Origin: Polyodon spathula
Taxonomy: Eukaryota; Chordata; Actinopteri; Acipenseriformes; Polyodontidae
Reading direction: 5' to 3'
DNA length: 64,000 bases
NCBI RefSeq assembly: GCF_017654505.1
Contig: NC_054537.1
Coordinates: 79,522,118-79,586,117, forward strand
Part shown: positions 37,600 through 48,687 of the stretch, one piece after another
Layout: each line of letters begins with the position of its first letter
How positions within the stretch are numbered: position 1 is the stretch's first letter
The notes under the pieces: model-generated
Database searches by the model: none
What the model saw: only the letters and a program-made list of their open reading frames with translations
Told to the model about the DNA's origin: nothing
Program-made: the position numbers and the translations under genes

Positions 37600-39640
37600 T
37601 ATGTATAGGCTAAATCATCTTATCAGCCAAACAGCACACAATCACTCAAAGAGGGTGCAAAATTATGATTCATAGCAATGGGTCAAAACACTAATTGAGA
37701 TTGGAAACCAAAATTCTGTCTGAACTGGGCCCATATCCTAAGAGAATGTCTTACTATAGGGTTAGAACTAAACTGTGTGAGAGAAAGAGGCAGAGAGGAA
37801 CACATCAATGCTGCTAAAGATGTGGGCTGACAAGAGGCAGCTTCAGTCAATAACCAGGCAGGCCCTATCTGCTGTAGATGTTGGTGGAGCCAATATGTGA
37901 TACAACAAATGAAGGACCAGCGGTTAAAATTTTGTTTATTTTCCACTATGTGGGTGAAATTTAATTTAAAGAGATCTACATAGGACCTTGTTACAGAAAT
38001 TCCTAGATAAGTAAATTTATCATAAGTAATTTTGAAAGGTAGATCAGCAAATTGACAATGTATTGATTGGAAATAATTCACTTTTATATAAATTGAGTTT
38101 GTATCTAGAAAATTGATAAAATCCATCTAGGGTAGACAAAATATGAGGAAGGGATGTAGAAAGTTCAGATACATAAAGAAGGAGATCATCTGCATAAAGG
38201 GATATCTTTTGCTCCAGACCACCATGGACCACCCCACTAACAAGCTGATTACAGCGAAGGGAAGCAGCAAGGGGATCAATTGCAATGGCAAATAATAGAG
38301 GAGATAAGGGGCATCCCTGACGGGTTCCACACTGCAGAGAAAAGTATCCAGAGTTCATACTGTTGGTACAAACTGAGGCAACAGGAGATTTATAGAGCAA
38401 TTTTATCCAAGAAATAAAGTTCTGACCAAATCCAAATTTTTCAAGGGTAGCAAAGAGGTAATCCCATTCCACGCGGTGAAAAGCCTTCTCAGCGTCTAAT
38501 GAAATAAGCACTTCAGGGTACGGATGAGCAGAAGATTTATAGATAATATTAAACAAATGTCTTAAGTTAAAAAAAAAAAAAAAAAAAAAAAAAAGTGGAG
38601 GTTCTGGATGAAACCTGTCTGATCTAAACAGACAATAGAACGAATAATTGATTCGAGCCTGCGAGCTAGAGCCGTAGCTAAAATCTTGACATCTGCATTA
38701 AGTAATGAAACTGGGCGATATGAGCTGCAGTCAAGAGGGTCCTTTTTCTTTTTTAACAGTAGGGAGATTGAGGCTTGATAAAGTGTAGGGGGGAGAGATT
38801 GTGAATTAAATGATTCAGTGAACATAGACATCAACAATGGGGAACGTTGTGATGAAAATATTTTATAGAATTTGACTGAAAAACCATCAGGTCCAGGAGA
38901 TTTGCCATTTTGCATTGATTTAATAGTCTGTGTTATTTCCTCAATAGAAAAGGGCTCTTCTAAGCTAGTCTTTGATTGGGGCTTGATAGAAGGCAGGTCG
39001 AGATTCTGAAAAAAAAGGCAATTATAGAATGATCCATAACAAATTCAGTATTCAAATTTGAATAAAAACCATTCAAATTGCTCACTGACAGCTTTTTGCT
39101 CAGTTTTAATAGTGCCTGATTGGGTTCGAATTTCAGTAATCAAATGAGAAGCACTAGATTGACGAGTTGGTGAGCAAAAAGCTTGCTGGCTTTATTACCA
39201 TGTTCATACAAAACATGACGTGGTCTGAGTATTTGTTTTTCTACATAATGCCTGCTACGATTTTCCAGATCCGATAACTTCTCCTTAATCACCTTGTTGT
39301 CAGCAGAAAGTGAAACACAAGAGGCCTCCAACTCACAAACTCGATCCCCGGTTTCTTCAGTCGAATGCTCAAGGCTATCAATGCTGTGTCCATGTGAAGT
39401 AACTGTGGTCTGGATGGCATCAATAGAAGCTTTAAAAGAAGCAAATAAGTTCTGAAACTCTGCAGTAAGATCAGCGGTAAGGGCTGCATGGAGCTTTTCT
39501 AGCTCGGAGACTACGGCAGAAAGAAACTGGCGTAGGCTCAGCCAGGTCAGCGGGCCCCTTGGTAGCGGAATCGAGAGGTAAAGAGTTTGTCGTCCCTCTT
39601 TTAGGGTTATTTAGCTTTGACATTGTGTGGTAGGTCAGGT
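37600..39640 (-). pseudogene. L1-clade LINE, internally deleted
   Basis: Minus strand. An ORF1-like start MSKLNNPKRGTTNSLPLDSA lies at 39623. After frameshifts the coiled-coil end SADNKVIKEKLSDLENRSRH is reached (about 39260-39310). It joins in frame to ORF2 sequence (RPRHVLYEHGNKASKLFAHQ), which normally lies hundreds of residues later, after the endonuclease. The reverse transcriptase follows: KSPGPDGFSVKFYK, SYRPVSLLNADVKILATALA, LISLDAEKAFHRVEW, TRQGCPLSPLLFAIAIDPLA and ISLYADDLLLYV (catalytic YADD intact, about 38170-38210), then the C-terminal part to about 37690. A T-run on this strand (38569-38594) and several stops break it. The endonuclease and the rest of ORF1 are gone, so it is inactive. 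Confidence 0.88.
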
Positions 39641-41690
39641 GTATAAATATGTCACAAAAATCAACACAGTGAAAATATGTATTAAAGAATGGGTTTGCTA
39701 AGTGAATTTATAATAGTTTGTGGGAGCGAGCCTCACACGTGTCTACTCCATCTAGCGCTCGACGAAGTCCCCAAGGTCTCTCTCTCTTTGGTAAATTAAA
39801 TAGAGTTAGATTTGCATTAAAGTGTTCTAGGCTGAAGTATAAATATAATTAAAATAGTGTGCATTCTAAAGCTGGCATGAGGTATATAAGCAAAAACAAA
39901 TGCACATGTTAACCCCTCCTGGAGATTTCTGACCTGTCACACACACACACACCCACACCCAAACACCCCACAAACTCAATGTATGTCATAATTGAATCTA
40001 AAGCCTAACTAGTTTTTCACACTTAGGCAAGTGTTTTAGTGTTCAAAAATAAAGCAGGTAGCACATTACTGTCACTGCTACCTCAATCAACTTACACGAG
40101 TAAACAATACTGTAATTTATCAAATCAATTTGCAACATTTGTAACTTTGTTCTATCATTTTGTGTCACAATCTAATTCATTCTAATTCAGGTCTTCATGC
40201 AATTGACCACATTGACTGCTAATGCCATGCTCATTCACCTAAATGAATCATGGCATCAGCACAGTCTTATCAAACTTGTGCAGCCTGTGGGCTGTTTTTT
40301 TTTTCTCTTTCCTAAGGAGTGCATTAAAACATATAATTTTCTTGGTTGTTTGCATATATAAGTGAATTTATTAGAACTTGCTATGTCTTTGGGAGGGTTG
40401 CCAACAGTCCCAATTAAAAAAGGGACATTACTTACAGTATATTAATAAAGTAACCCTTTTCTCGTGTACATTGAATGCTATTCACCTTAACTTGGTATTT
40501 GAACAATGCTGAACAACTAAAATCCAATATATTTAATAAGGGCCAGAGAAGAGTTAATTGAGGCAACCCATTAACCAAAAGTTTCCTGGGACCCTATTTC
40601 AAAGGATACTGGTACTGCAAACATCCATGAGTCATGCTGGATAATATAAGACACGGCATATCTATTAATACATTAGATAATGCATAGGTGTGACTTGAAA
40701 ACATATCCAGTAATATATTACTGGCTGTGTAGAACCTTGTATTGCTGCAGTATTCTTTTAAACAAAGAAAGACCTGCACAAATAACCTTTGACCTGACTT
40801 GCTATTATGGAACACATGCTGAATTAAAGATATTTTAATCTGTGGCTGGTTATCACTACATAAGCAGTACACCCTAGACCATGATGGCATGTTAGCAATG
40901 TTTATTTTAATCCACATTTGCAAAGCTTTTTCAATATCTCTATAGTTTAACAACAAATTGTGGGTAACCCCTGGACATTAGTGAGAATCTTACTCCTTTG
41001 CAATTTTTGGTAACTGTGATTAAACTTTTTATTACTTTGTAACGGTCTTGACCACATCTGCTTTGAATTTTGATAAAAGGTAGCCCCTGCCGGATTTATT
41101 TCTTTTCTCAAGAAGGTGTTTACAAGCACCTCAGGCACATCTGTTGATCACATGACTTGCAATGAAATAAGACACAGCCTGTCCATGATGTTAACAGAAG
41201 CCTGCTGTGTTAGGGTGTCTATACAGAACTGACGCCATCATTTCAAGTGCGCTGTATCGTGTATTGTAAGGAAGAGATTAAAAAGCAGCTAATTAAAAAT
41301 GAAGCTGTAATAGTCAAGGCTCTCCCTATTCACTCCAGATAAAAAGGCTGATGCTTATTGTCAAAGGACACAGTTAAACTGAATATAATTAATTGTATCC
41401 TATTTACACGTATGTAAATTATAGCATGACTGGATGAGCTCTGAATCCAGTTTAAAGTAAATTATATTTACAGTATCACAAAAGAGAAAAAATAAATTAA
41501 ATAAGTTAAAAGCTGCTGTTAATGCCATACAAGGGATACAAAACGGGTTAAAAAAGAAACTAATGGCAGGTATTGTAGATAATGGTGCGTCACAAGGGTC
41601 AGTGCTTAGGATATTAATGTACCTAAATTGTCAAAGACAAAAAACTAGGGGAAAATGTGGTAATCAAAGATATGCCACCAAATTACAGCT
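39641..41690. other. Intergenic sequence
   Basis: AT-rich, with a short (CA)n at about 39940-39955. ORFs at 40594-40956 (120 aa, minus) and 40947-41138 are open but resemble nothing I know; the first has no start context or codon pattern that supports it. Confidence 0.5.
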
Positions 41691-41693
41691 CTA

Positions 41694-43282
41694 CAGCTAT
41701 GGTCAACAGTTTTGCATCACCTAGAATTTTAGGATTGAGACATCATAAAAAAAAGAAAATATGAACATAGATTTAGATTTAACACCATGTAACAAAAAAT
41801 AAATAAAAAACCTTCAAAATGATATTGCAAAATTACTCTGGTATAACCTCCCACATTATACCCCCTATGAGATTATACCCGGGTACATTCTGGGGCATCC
41901 CTGGGGGAGATTCTGATGTCTTTCAGTATCTACCCCTTCCTTCTCTGAATCTACCCCACCTATAAGGAGGGAATATTATTAAACAATAACACATACGTCA
42001 AACATTCAATCTTTGCTAAATTGATATTGTTATATGAATTACTGTGATATAGCATAAAAATATAATAATCTGTTTTGAAATTCCTAAAATAAAATTAATC
42101 TTGAATATACTTTATTTTCATGATATAATTTATTGTTTGTTTGTTTGTTTATTTATTTGCAGTTTTTTAAAATGTTCTGCTCATCTTCTATTAATGAATT
42201 AGTTCATTGGTAGATTAAATATTGTAAGAGGTTTTCCGCAAGTTTAAAAAACATAGTTTTTTGGGGTTCAGTATCCACATTTATTTCATCTATATGTGCA
42301 TGTATGTATGTATGTATGTGTATATATCAAACATACCCTGCATATTATTAGCTATATTGTCTTCAGTTTTATTTGTAATATAGCTACTTATATTTAATAT
42401 ATTCCCTCACTGTAATTTAAATATATTCTACAGTGTATTTACAATATACTATATTTTAGGCATATTTTATAGATATACTGTATACTACAACAAATGGTAA
42501 CTAAATTTTAAATACATTTATAAATATATTTTTTTGCTATATTTAAATATACTCTACAATATATGTAAAATATAGATTTAAATATATATATATATATATT
42601 TTTACATTTCATTTTTAAAGATATTGTGCAATATTTTTTAAATACACGCACATTATATTTATAAATATAGTTTCCCACTGTATTTGATGTTTATAATATA
42701 TTATGGAATACATTTTCGTTACATGCTATAATACAACTTAAATGCCTGTCTAACATATTCCTTTCAATAAATTAAAAAAATATATTCTTAAAAGTATTTA
42801 TGTATTTTTCAAAATGTATGAAAGTGACCATTTTTGGCATATTGCAGATTTATCCAAAATATATTTAAAGTATCGGGATAGACTGAGGGAATGGGGTAGA
42901 TTATGTAGGTCCTATTTGGTTACAACAACCTTCAAGACATAATACTGGTGAGGTAGATTATGGAAGGAAGGGGGTAAATACTGGAAGACTTCATAATCTA
43001 CCTTGGAGTAAATTGCAGAAAATATCCTGGGTAGATTCTGGGAGGGGGGTAGATTTTCGGACTTTACATCGGGAGCTACAATAGTAGTACAGTATTTCAT
43101 AATAGATTTCGAAATGTCATGTTTTTCAAATTTTTGTCAGTTTTTTGTTAAGTATATGGAAAGCTACAAAGCGGTATGCAATTCAACATGTTAACGTAAC
43201 ATTATTCAGTGGGTTTCATTTGACTTTATGAAGCAAAATTAGTTATTTCTATAATGTGACACAAAACTTGTGGCCACAGCTG
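41694..43282. mobile_element. Tc1-like MITE interrupted by another element
   Basis: TA at 41692-41693 precedes the tip CAGCTATGGTCAACAGTTTTG. The other tip is ACTTGTGGCCACAGCTG ending at 43282. Outer body 41694-41835 and about 43085-43282 belongs to the MITE; the middle is a separate insertion. A second, shorter member of the same MITE family ends at 47407 and shares AAGTATATGGAAANCTACAAA-type sequence. Confidence 0.75.
41838..43078. mobile_element. About 1.24-kb inverted-repeat element inside the MITE
   Basis: The outer 110 or so bases at each side are diverged inverted repeats rich in CTACCCC/GGGGTAG words (left: TTTCAGTATCTACCCCTTCC; right complement: TTCCAGTATTTACCCCCTTC). The interior is very AT-rich with many TATATTTAAATATA-like words. 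No ORF. The family is not recognised. Confidence 0.6.
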
Positions 43283-43506
43283 TGGTTTAACAAGTGGAGG
43301 GCTAGTCATAATAGTCAACATGGTGGTTCTTAATGTAATCCTGGTTCACTCATGTTGTGTGGCTCATATTGGTTGAGAAGATGCTTTGAAGTTACGTCAA
43401 ACAGTCAGTGTTCATTTGAAAGCATGTGACTGTGTCAGAGGTCAAAACATAATGCTTCCACCAAAGCAGTAAACATCCTCAATATGTTACTGTGTTCTGT
43501 GCTTCC

Positions 43507-44103
43507 TATCACAAAGACAGCCGGAGTGGGTGGAGTCAGACCAGAGCCAGGAAATAAGCAACAGAAAGGTGTGGTTTGGTGGAGCTGAGCGAATGTTTTC
43601 GCTCGGCAGTTAATAAACAGAACAGAAAATAAAAAGGTTGTACAAACAAACACAGGACACAGCACACGTCGCCAAAACAAAAAGACAAACAAAACGGACT
43701 AGACAGACAAACAAGGTGAGCTTCTATTTAACGATTACTTTTGTTATTATTTCTACCTCCGTCTCCTATCCCGTTCTCCACTCACCGAACACCCAACCGT
43801 GAGTGGGTGAAAACATGCTGCTTTTATGCAGCTGTACTAAGACTCGACTGCTAATCAATCATTCAATTGGAGCCTCGGTACAACTGCACGTGAATTAATA
43901 AAGTGCAATTCCCCGTGCTCACATATTATTACTTTTTACTTGCACGTGAAGTGCTGTGCAATCCTCGTGCCTAAATACAAATATACATTTTAAACACTCG
44001 TGTTACACAGACCCGTTTATATCCCGTGTACCAATGACTATACACCAACATTAACACACAACATATAACAGAAAATATACACAGGGGTGGGCACTTTGTC
44101 ACA
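43507..44103. mobile_element. Solo-LTR-like element, 597 bp, with 5-bp target duplication
   Basis: The element runs from TATCACAAAG to CTTTGTCACA and is flanked on both sides by CTTCC (43502-43506 and 44104-44108). The other copy begins TGTCACAAAG, so the canonical ends are TG...CA. Ends, size, 5-bp duplication and an AATAAA at 43897-43902 fit a solo LTR. An alternative is a DNA transposon with short inverted ends. No internal retroviral or gypsy coding sequence is near. Confidence 0.7.
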
Positions 44104-44108
44104 CTTCC

Positions 44109-44808
44109 TTATTAGCATTCAGCTGTTTCCATGGCAAATGCAAAATGTATTTTCAAAAAGATTGATGACCCAATCTAAATGTGGTATCTCTTACAAAGGA
44201 GAAATAGTTTGTTAAAATGACTGTGGCAAGGATGTGGAGGAGTAAGCATAACAGATTTTTTTTCGTCATTTTGACAAAATAGTTTTATTGTATCTATATT
44301 GCTTTCTCTGCATATGCATGTTTTCAAATTGATTTATTTGAACCCCAATTAAGAATATGATCACTGTAACAGAATACAAATAACCATTTCAGGAAAATAA
44401 AAGGTGTATATTGTAGCATTATCAAAACAAGCCATAGATGCAAACTGAAAGAGATTTTATAGCTAAGCTTTACAAGTAATTTATCAGCACCTGAGAGTGA
44501 CACTTTTTCTATTGCAGTCCAAGTAATCTTACTTTCATCAGTTTGGAGCATGCAAATATTACAGATTATAAGGCAAGGTATGAAATGTCTTCTAGTGTTA
44601 TAATTCAAACCCACACCAATAGAACTCTACGTTCAGCAGATCATGTGGAACCACTATGCTATGAAGCTGTCTATAGTGTTGTATTTGAAATATTTCAATA
44701 TCGTGAATTGACAGTTGAAAAAAACAGGTTAAGAACCAAAAGATTGTTAGCACAATAAGGGGACTGGTAAGCTAATAAAAGGCAAGAACATATATTTCAA
44801 AACATTGG
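44109..44808. other. Intergenic sequence
   Basis: ORFs at 44324-44614 and 44543-44758 are unsupported. Confidence 0.5.
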
Positions 44809-45325
44809 CAGGGTTTCCATGGAAAAATAAAGTAAGTGTCACCTTTTTCTCATGCTATTTTGGTAGTACCTTCTGGGTAACATGGGTTCCCACGTAGTTT
44901 TCTTTTTTCTTTTAGAAAAAAATGCAAATAATCCAAATGCAAATAATTTGATTATTACTAAAATATGTGAGGGTATATTTATATGTTTCTGTCTGAGTTC
45001 TAATTTAATTTAGTCATTTAGCAGACGCTTTTATCCAAAGCAACTTAGAGACTAGGGGATGAACTAAACATCACAACTGCTGCTCCAGATTTACTTACAA
45101 TAGGACCTCAGTTTTACATCTCATCCGAAGGACGGATGGCCTTGCGTGACTACTGATATCGCATAGCTTTCTAAACTGGGTTTTCCTTAGTTTTTTTTGG
45201 GTTGCTTTTTAGGTGTACCATGTTTTGGCTGCACACTCATTACAGTGTGATGAATGTGTGTGCTACATCACAGTCTGATGACAACGAGGAGAGAATTTGG
45301 AGTTTCTAACCTGCATGGAAACCCT
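44809..45325. mobile_element. MITE with CAGGGTTTCCATG ends, holding a SINE
   Basis: Left tip CAGGGTTTCCATGGAAA, right tip CTGCATGGAAACCCT. A related right half is found at about 60880-61108 (TTTGGAGTTTCTAAACTGCA). A SINE fragment (45005-45175) sits inside. Confidence 0.65.
45005..45175 (-). mobile_element. SINE fragment with L2-type 3' tail
   Basis: The plus strand shows TTTAGCAGACGCTTTTATCC. Its reverse complement, GGATAAAAGCGTCTGCTAAA, is the conserved 3' tail shared by many fish SINEs and L2-clade LINEs. So the SINE lies on the minus strand, 5' truncated. Confidence 0.75.
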
Positions 45326-45679
45326 CAATTGATAACACTCTTGAATAAGTGAGCTATTAACATTTCATTTTTTCACCATTAACAAATTGTGTTTTAATAA
45401 TTCTTCAAATCTTTGAATATATCTGTTTGTCATGTTTGCACATGTTTGTCATGGGAATTACTGAATTCTGTGCTCCAGGATGGTATTTCTATGTATTCCT
45501 ATCTATCGCAACTGACACTTTCTAGATATCAAACTATAGGTGATGTGTTCCTGCGTCTCTAGACTTGTATTTGGTCATTATTTGACATCAAAAATTAAAT
45601 TGTGCTCAGCAATAGATTAAACATACCAATGTTGTGATCAATCAATAGAAAATAATTGTAGAGGTAAATGATAATATAA

Positions 45680-45948
45680 CTTTATTTTTATGCAGCATCT
45701 TTCATAGTGGACCACCATCACAAAGCACTTTACAGAGGTAGGCTGTGAACTGTGCATTATATGCAGTCACTTACAATAGGTCATTTATTTAACATCTCAT
45801 CTGCAGGATGCAGCAAAAGGAGGTTAAATGACTTGCTCAGGGTCACACAGTGAGTCAGTCAGTGGCAGTGGTAGGATTTGAACTCATGACCTTCTGCCTA
45901 CAACCCCAGGACGTTAGCTACTGGACCACACTTCCTCCCTAAATGCCT
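45680..45948 (-). mobile_element. tRNA-derived SINE, nearly full length
   Basis: On the minus strand the 5' end near 45940 reads TGGTCCAGTAGCTAACG, fitting a pol III A box. About 40 bp on is GAGTTCAAATCC, fitting a B box, so the head derives from a tRNA. The tail near 45690-45730 contains TTTGTGATGGTGGTCCACTA, which is also present at 55205-55250. Confidence 0.75.
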
Positions 45949-46559
45949 CTTTTTTTTCAGTTTCCACTCATTGAACAGATTTCTTCAGAATCAACAACAC
46001 TGATTTTTGAAAACATGCAATTATTTTATTCTTCCAAAGGTATATCCCTCAGCTATACCTTTTTATTTTAAAGATGACATGGTTTTAGTTAGATTAAAAG
46101 ACTGTTACTAGGGTGGTAGTGGGGCACAGTATTCTGGGTGGCATTAAAGCATGGAAAGACTGGTAAAATTTACCTGGCAGAATAGTTTATTAGTTAATTG
46201 GAAAAGTGGAGGGCAGTCTCTCACACCAAAGCTCTGTGTTCATGTATGAACAAGGTTTAAACAGTGTTTTATGGTCAGTGAGAAACCCTGGGCATATTTT
46301 ACTGGCCATTACACTGCCATACAAGCATAATGTATGACAATTGCCACCAGAAAAAAATTAAAAATAATAAGAAATAAGAGACTCCGGAGACGTACAGAAG
46401 CAATTTATTAAGATTATATACACATACAAAGAAAGTAATAGCACTTAAAAGCACACCAAAATAATTTCACAGTTCACCTAAAGCAGCATGTACTACAGAT
46501 GTTATACAAGAAAGTTTTAACATACATTACATTGTACCCAAATATTGACAGTCCTAGTC

Positions 46560-46650
46560 TTGCACCTAAAGAAGGAGCACAATGCAGGTTAAGTGACTTG
46601 CTCAGGGTCACACATGTGAGTCAGTGACCTGGCTGGTATAAAATACTCTT
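46560..46650 (-). mobile_element. SINE fragment
   Basis: Contains AAGTGACTTGCTCAGGGTCA, shared (with one change) with the SINE at 45680-45948. Confidence 0.65.
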
Positions 46651-46911
46651 TTAATTTCTATTTACTTCTTGTTACTCATACATAATAAAGTTCTGCGTTT
46701 TCAGTTTTTATCTTTTAAAAAAAATTCCCAGGGATTTTTCTGTGTTTATTTTACATACATTGAAATAGGGATAAAATCAGTAAAAACTGTTTTTAATGGA
46801 AACATTGGTAAAAATCGGGTGATTAGGTTTAATGACCCTGGCGTGGATAAAGCACAGTCTGTGCACATTGAAGCCACATTTTCCCACGTGGTACTTTGTG
46901 ACAAGCCCTGA

Positions 46912-47407
46912 CGGAAACAGTTTATGAAGGTATCACTTTAAACAATAGTAATACACTGGAAGATACAAAAGACCACACAGACAATCATTGAAAGGCTGGA
47001 CTATAGAAAAAAACACTTTACAGAAGTACTGGACAATGTAAGCTGTATAGTATTTGTATCACTTAACTTTTAAAATGACAAGGATAATTGTAAACGAAAC
47101 TACAAAATGATATCGCAAAAGTCTCCTCAGTTTTTCATTAAGTATATGGAAAACTACAAAGCGGTATGTAATTCAATATGTTACAGACTAGGGTGTGTGA
47201 AACTATCAGCTGCAGTCACTCACAACACTGTCTCACCTGAAAGAAGGAGCACAAGGAGGTTTGAGTCAGTGGCTGAGCCGGGATTTTTAATCACTGGATC
47301 ACACAGTCTCCTGCTAATGTAACATTATGCAGCAGGTTACATTCGACTTTATCAAGCAAAAAATGTTAATACTATACAGGGTGATGGAAAACTTTTGGCC
47401 ACAGCTG
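46912..47407. mobile_element. Tc1-like MITE, second copy, with SINE piece
   Basis: The right end GAAAACTTTTGGCCACAGCTG is followed by TA (47408-47409). Its left boundary is unclear and may be nearer 47080. A SINE fragment (about 47188-47320) with GACTAGGGTGTGTGAACTAT is inserted in it. Confidence 0.6.
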
Positions 47408-48294
47408 TACACGTGATGAAAAAAAAAAAAAGAAATACATAATATTTACATTTAAAAGCTTACATTAATTGTCAGAAGTACACCTTTACATGGCCCATTA
47501 AAGAATAGAGGACCATATATGCAGTGGTTTAGACATAAAAATAGACACACCAACCATTCTGTTTAATTAGAGTAGACTATCCCTCACACAACTAATTCAT
47601 TTATTAGTCAGTGTAAATCACAATGGGCAAGAAAACACTGACTGAACAAGCTACTGGAAAAGAACATCTGTGAGCCATGTTGAAGAACAGACTTCACATG
47701 ACCATGAGGCCTTTACCCTACCAACAGTGTTATTTATAGCAGGTGTTTCTAGTTTTTTATCCAATCCCTAAAAGTATGGAAGCTCATTAGTGCCACAAAG
47801 AAAAAACAAAAACATTTTTTTTATTTTGAGATAATATTGTGTTATTTCACAATAATTATTGTGTTATTTTGCAATAGTCTCTTCATTTTGCTTTAAAATG
47901 GGTTGTATTTAATGATACATTAGTTCTTATTAATAGGTAAGATACCAACTCAACCATCCACCCCACCCCCCCACACCCCCACAAAACCAGGCATTATGAC
48001 TTGCACAAACTGATACCTTTTCAAACTAATTTTTTCACATTTAGGAAGATGTAATAGAGATACTTCAGTTTCTCACTTTCTATCTCCACTTCACTTTTAC
48101 TGCACTATGACATCTTTATCACTGATCTTGTAAAGAATAATGCAATATTATCTTGTAATAACGCATTAAATATGTTTTTCTTTGTGACGCTAGTTAGCTT
48201 CTGAAGTAAAGTATATACATACTGCATTTTTATTATCTCTCCTATACATTAATTCAACACAGAATTGAGCTTTCTTGAATGTCACCTTGCTGGG
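47408..48294. other. Region downstream of TRHR stop, likely includes 3' UTR
   Basis: AT-rich. It lies 3' of TRHR on the minus strand. No poly(A) site was assigned. Confidence 0.4.
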
Positions 48295-48687
48295 TCAGGT
48301 ATCTTCAAAGGATAGCTCCTTGCTGGGAAGAAACTTTTCAATGACAGCAGTATCATCTAACTCTGTGGTAATGTGATCAGGGCTTCCCCCATTGGATGTG
48401 TCTTTTATAACACTGTAATTGACAGCCATGCTGTAGCTGTTGGGGTTTTCTGACTGCTGTTGCTTACATTTGCAGAGCTTCTTGAAGGCTGCTCTAAATT
48501 TCTGAGACATGGCGTTGTAAATAATTGGGTTGATCGCACTGTTAAGGTATATGCAGATTCTGCAGAATAGGATGAACCAAGTATCAGTATATGCTTGGGC
48601 AAGGAAAGAGTTGACCACTACCAACGTGCGGTAGGGCATCCACAAGAGGGCAAACAGAATTACCACCACTGCCAGCATCTTGGTGAC
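48295..48687 (-). CDS. TRHR: Thyrotropin-releasing hormone receptor, coding exon 2 (residues 263-392, stop)
   Basis: The exon begins after TTTCTGCTGTAG and reads [20 protein letters not shown] into TM6 (about 264-286). It continues through TM7 (about 298-320, NPIIY at 315-319) and the cytoplasmic tail. Y281 and R305, the TM6 and TM7 residues equivalent to mammalian TRH-binding positions, are kept. C334 and C336 in KLCKCK match the palmitoylated cysteines after TM7. The tail is Ser/Thr-rich (phosphorylation and arrestin region) and ends LSFEDT at a TGA codon. In human TRHR the same place reads DDT followed by Cys and about ten more residues, so this product (392 aa against 398) appears shortened at the tail (see findings). 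The first Met of the plain ORF is at codon 266; the true exon starts at the splice acceptor. Confidence 0.95.
   Translation of the reverse strand, partial: VTKMLAVVVILFALLWMPYRTLVVVNSFLAQAYTDTWFILFCRICIYLNSAINPIIYNAMSQKFRAAFKKLCKCKQQQSENPNSYSMAVNYSVIKDTSNGGSPDHITTELDDTAVIEKFLPSKELSFEDT

Noticed and set aside
40594..40956. 120-aa minus-strand ORF
   Set aside because: No recognisable domain and AT-rich context; a chance ORF is more likely.
43507..44103. Endogenous retrovirus
   Set aside because: No gag, pro, pol or env sequence is adjacent; only a single LTR-like unit with a target duplication is visible.
45890..45948. True tRNA gene
   Set aside because: The A-box and B-box-like words belong to a SINE head; no full cloverleaf with paired acceptor stem was seen.
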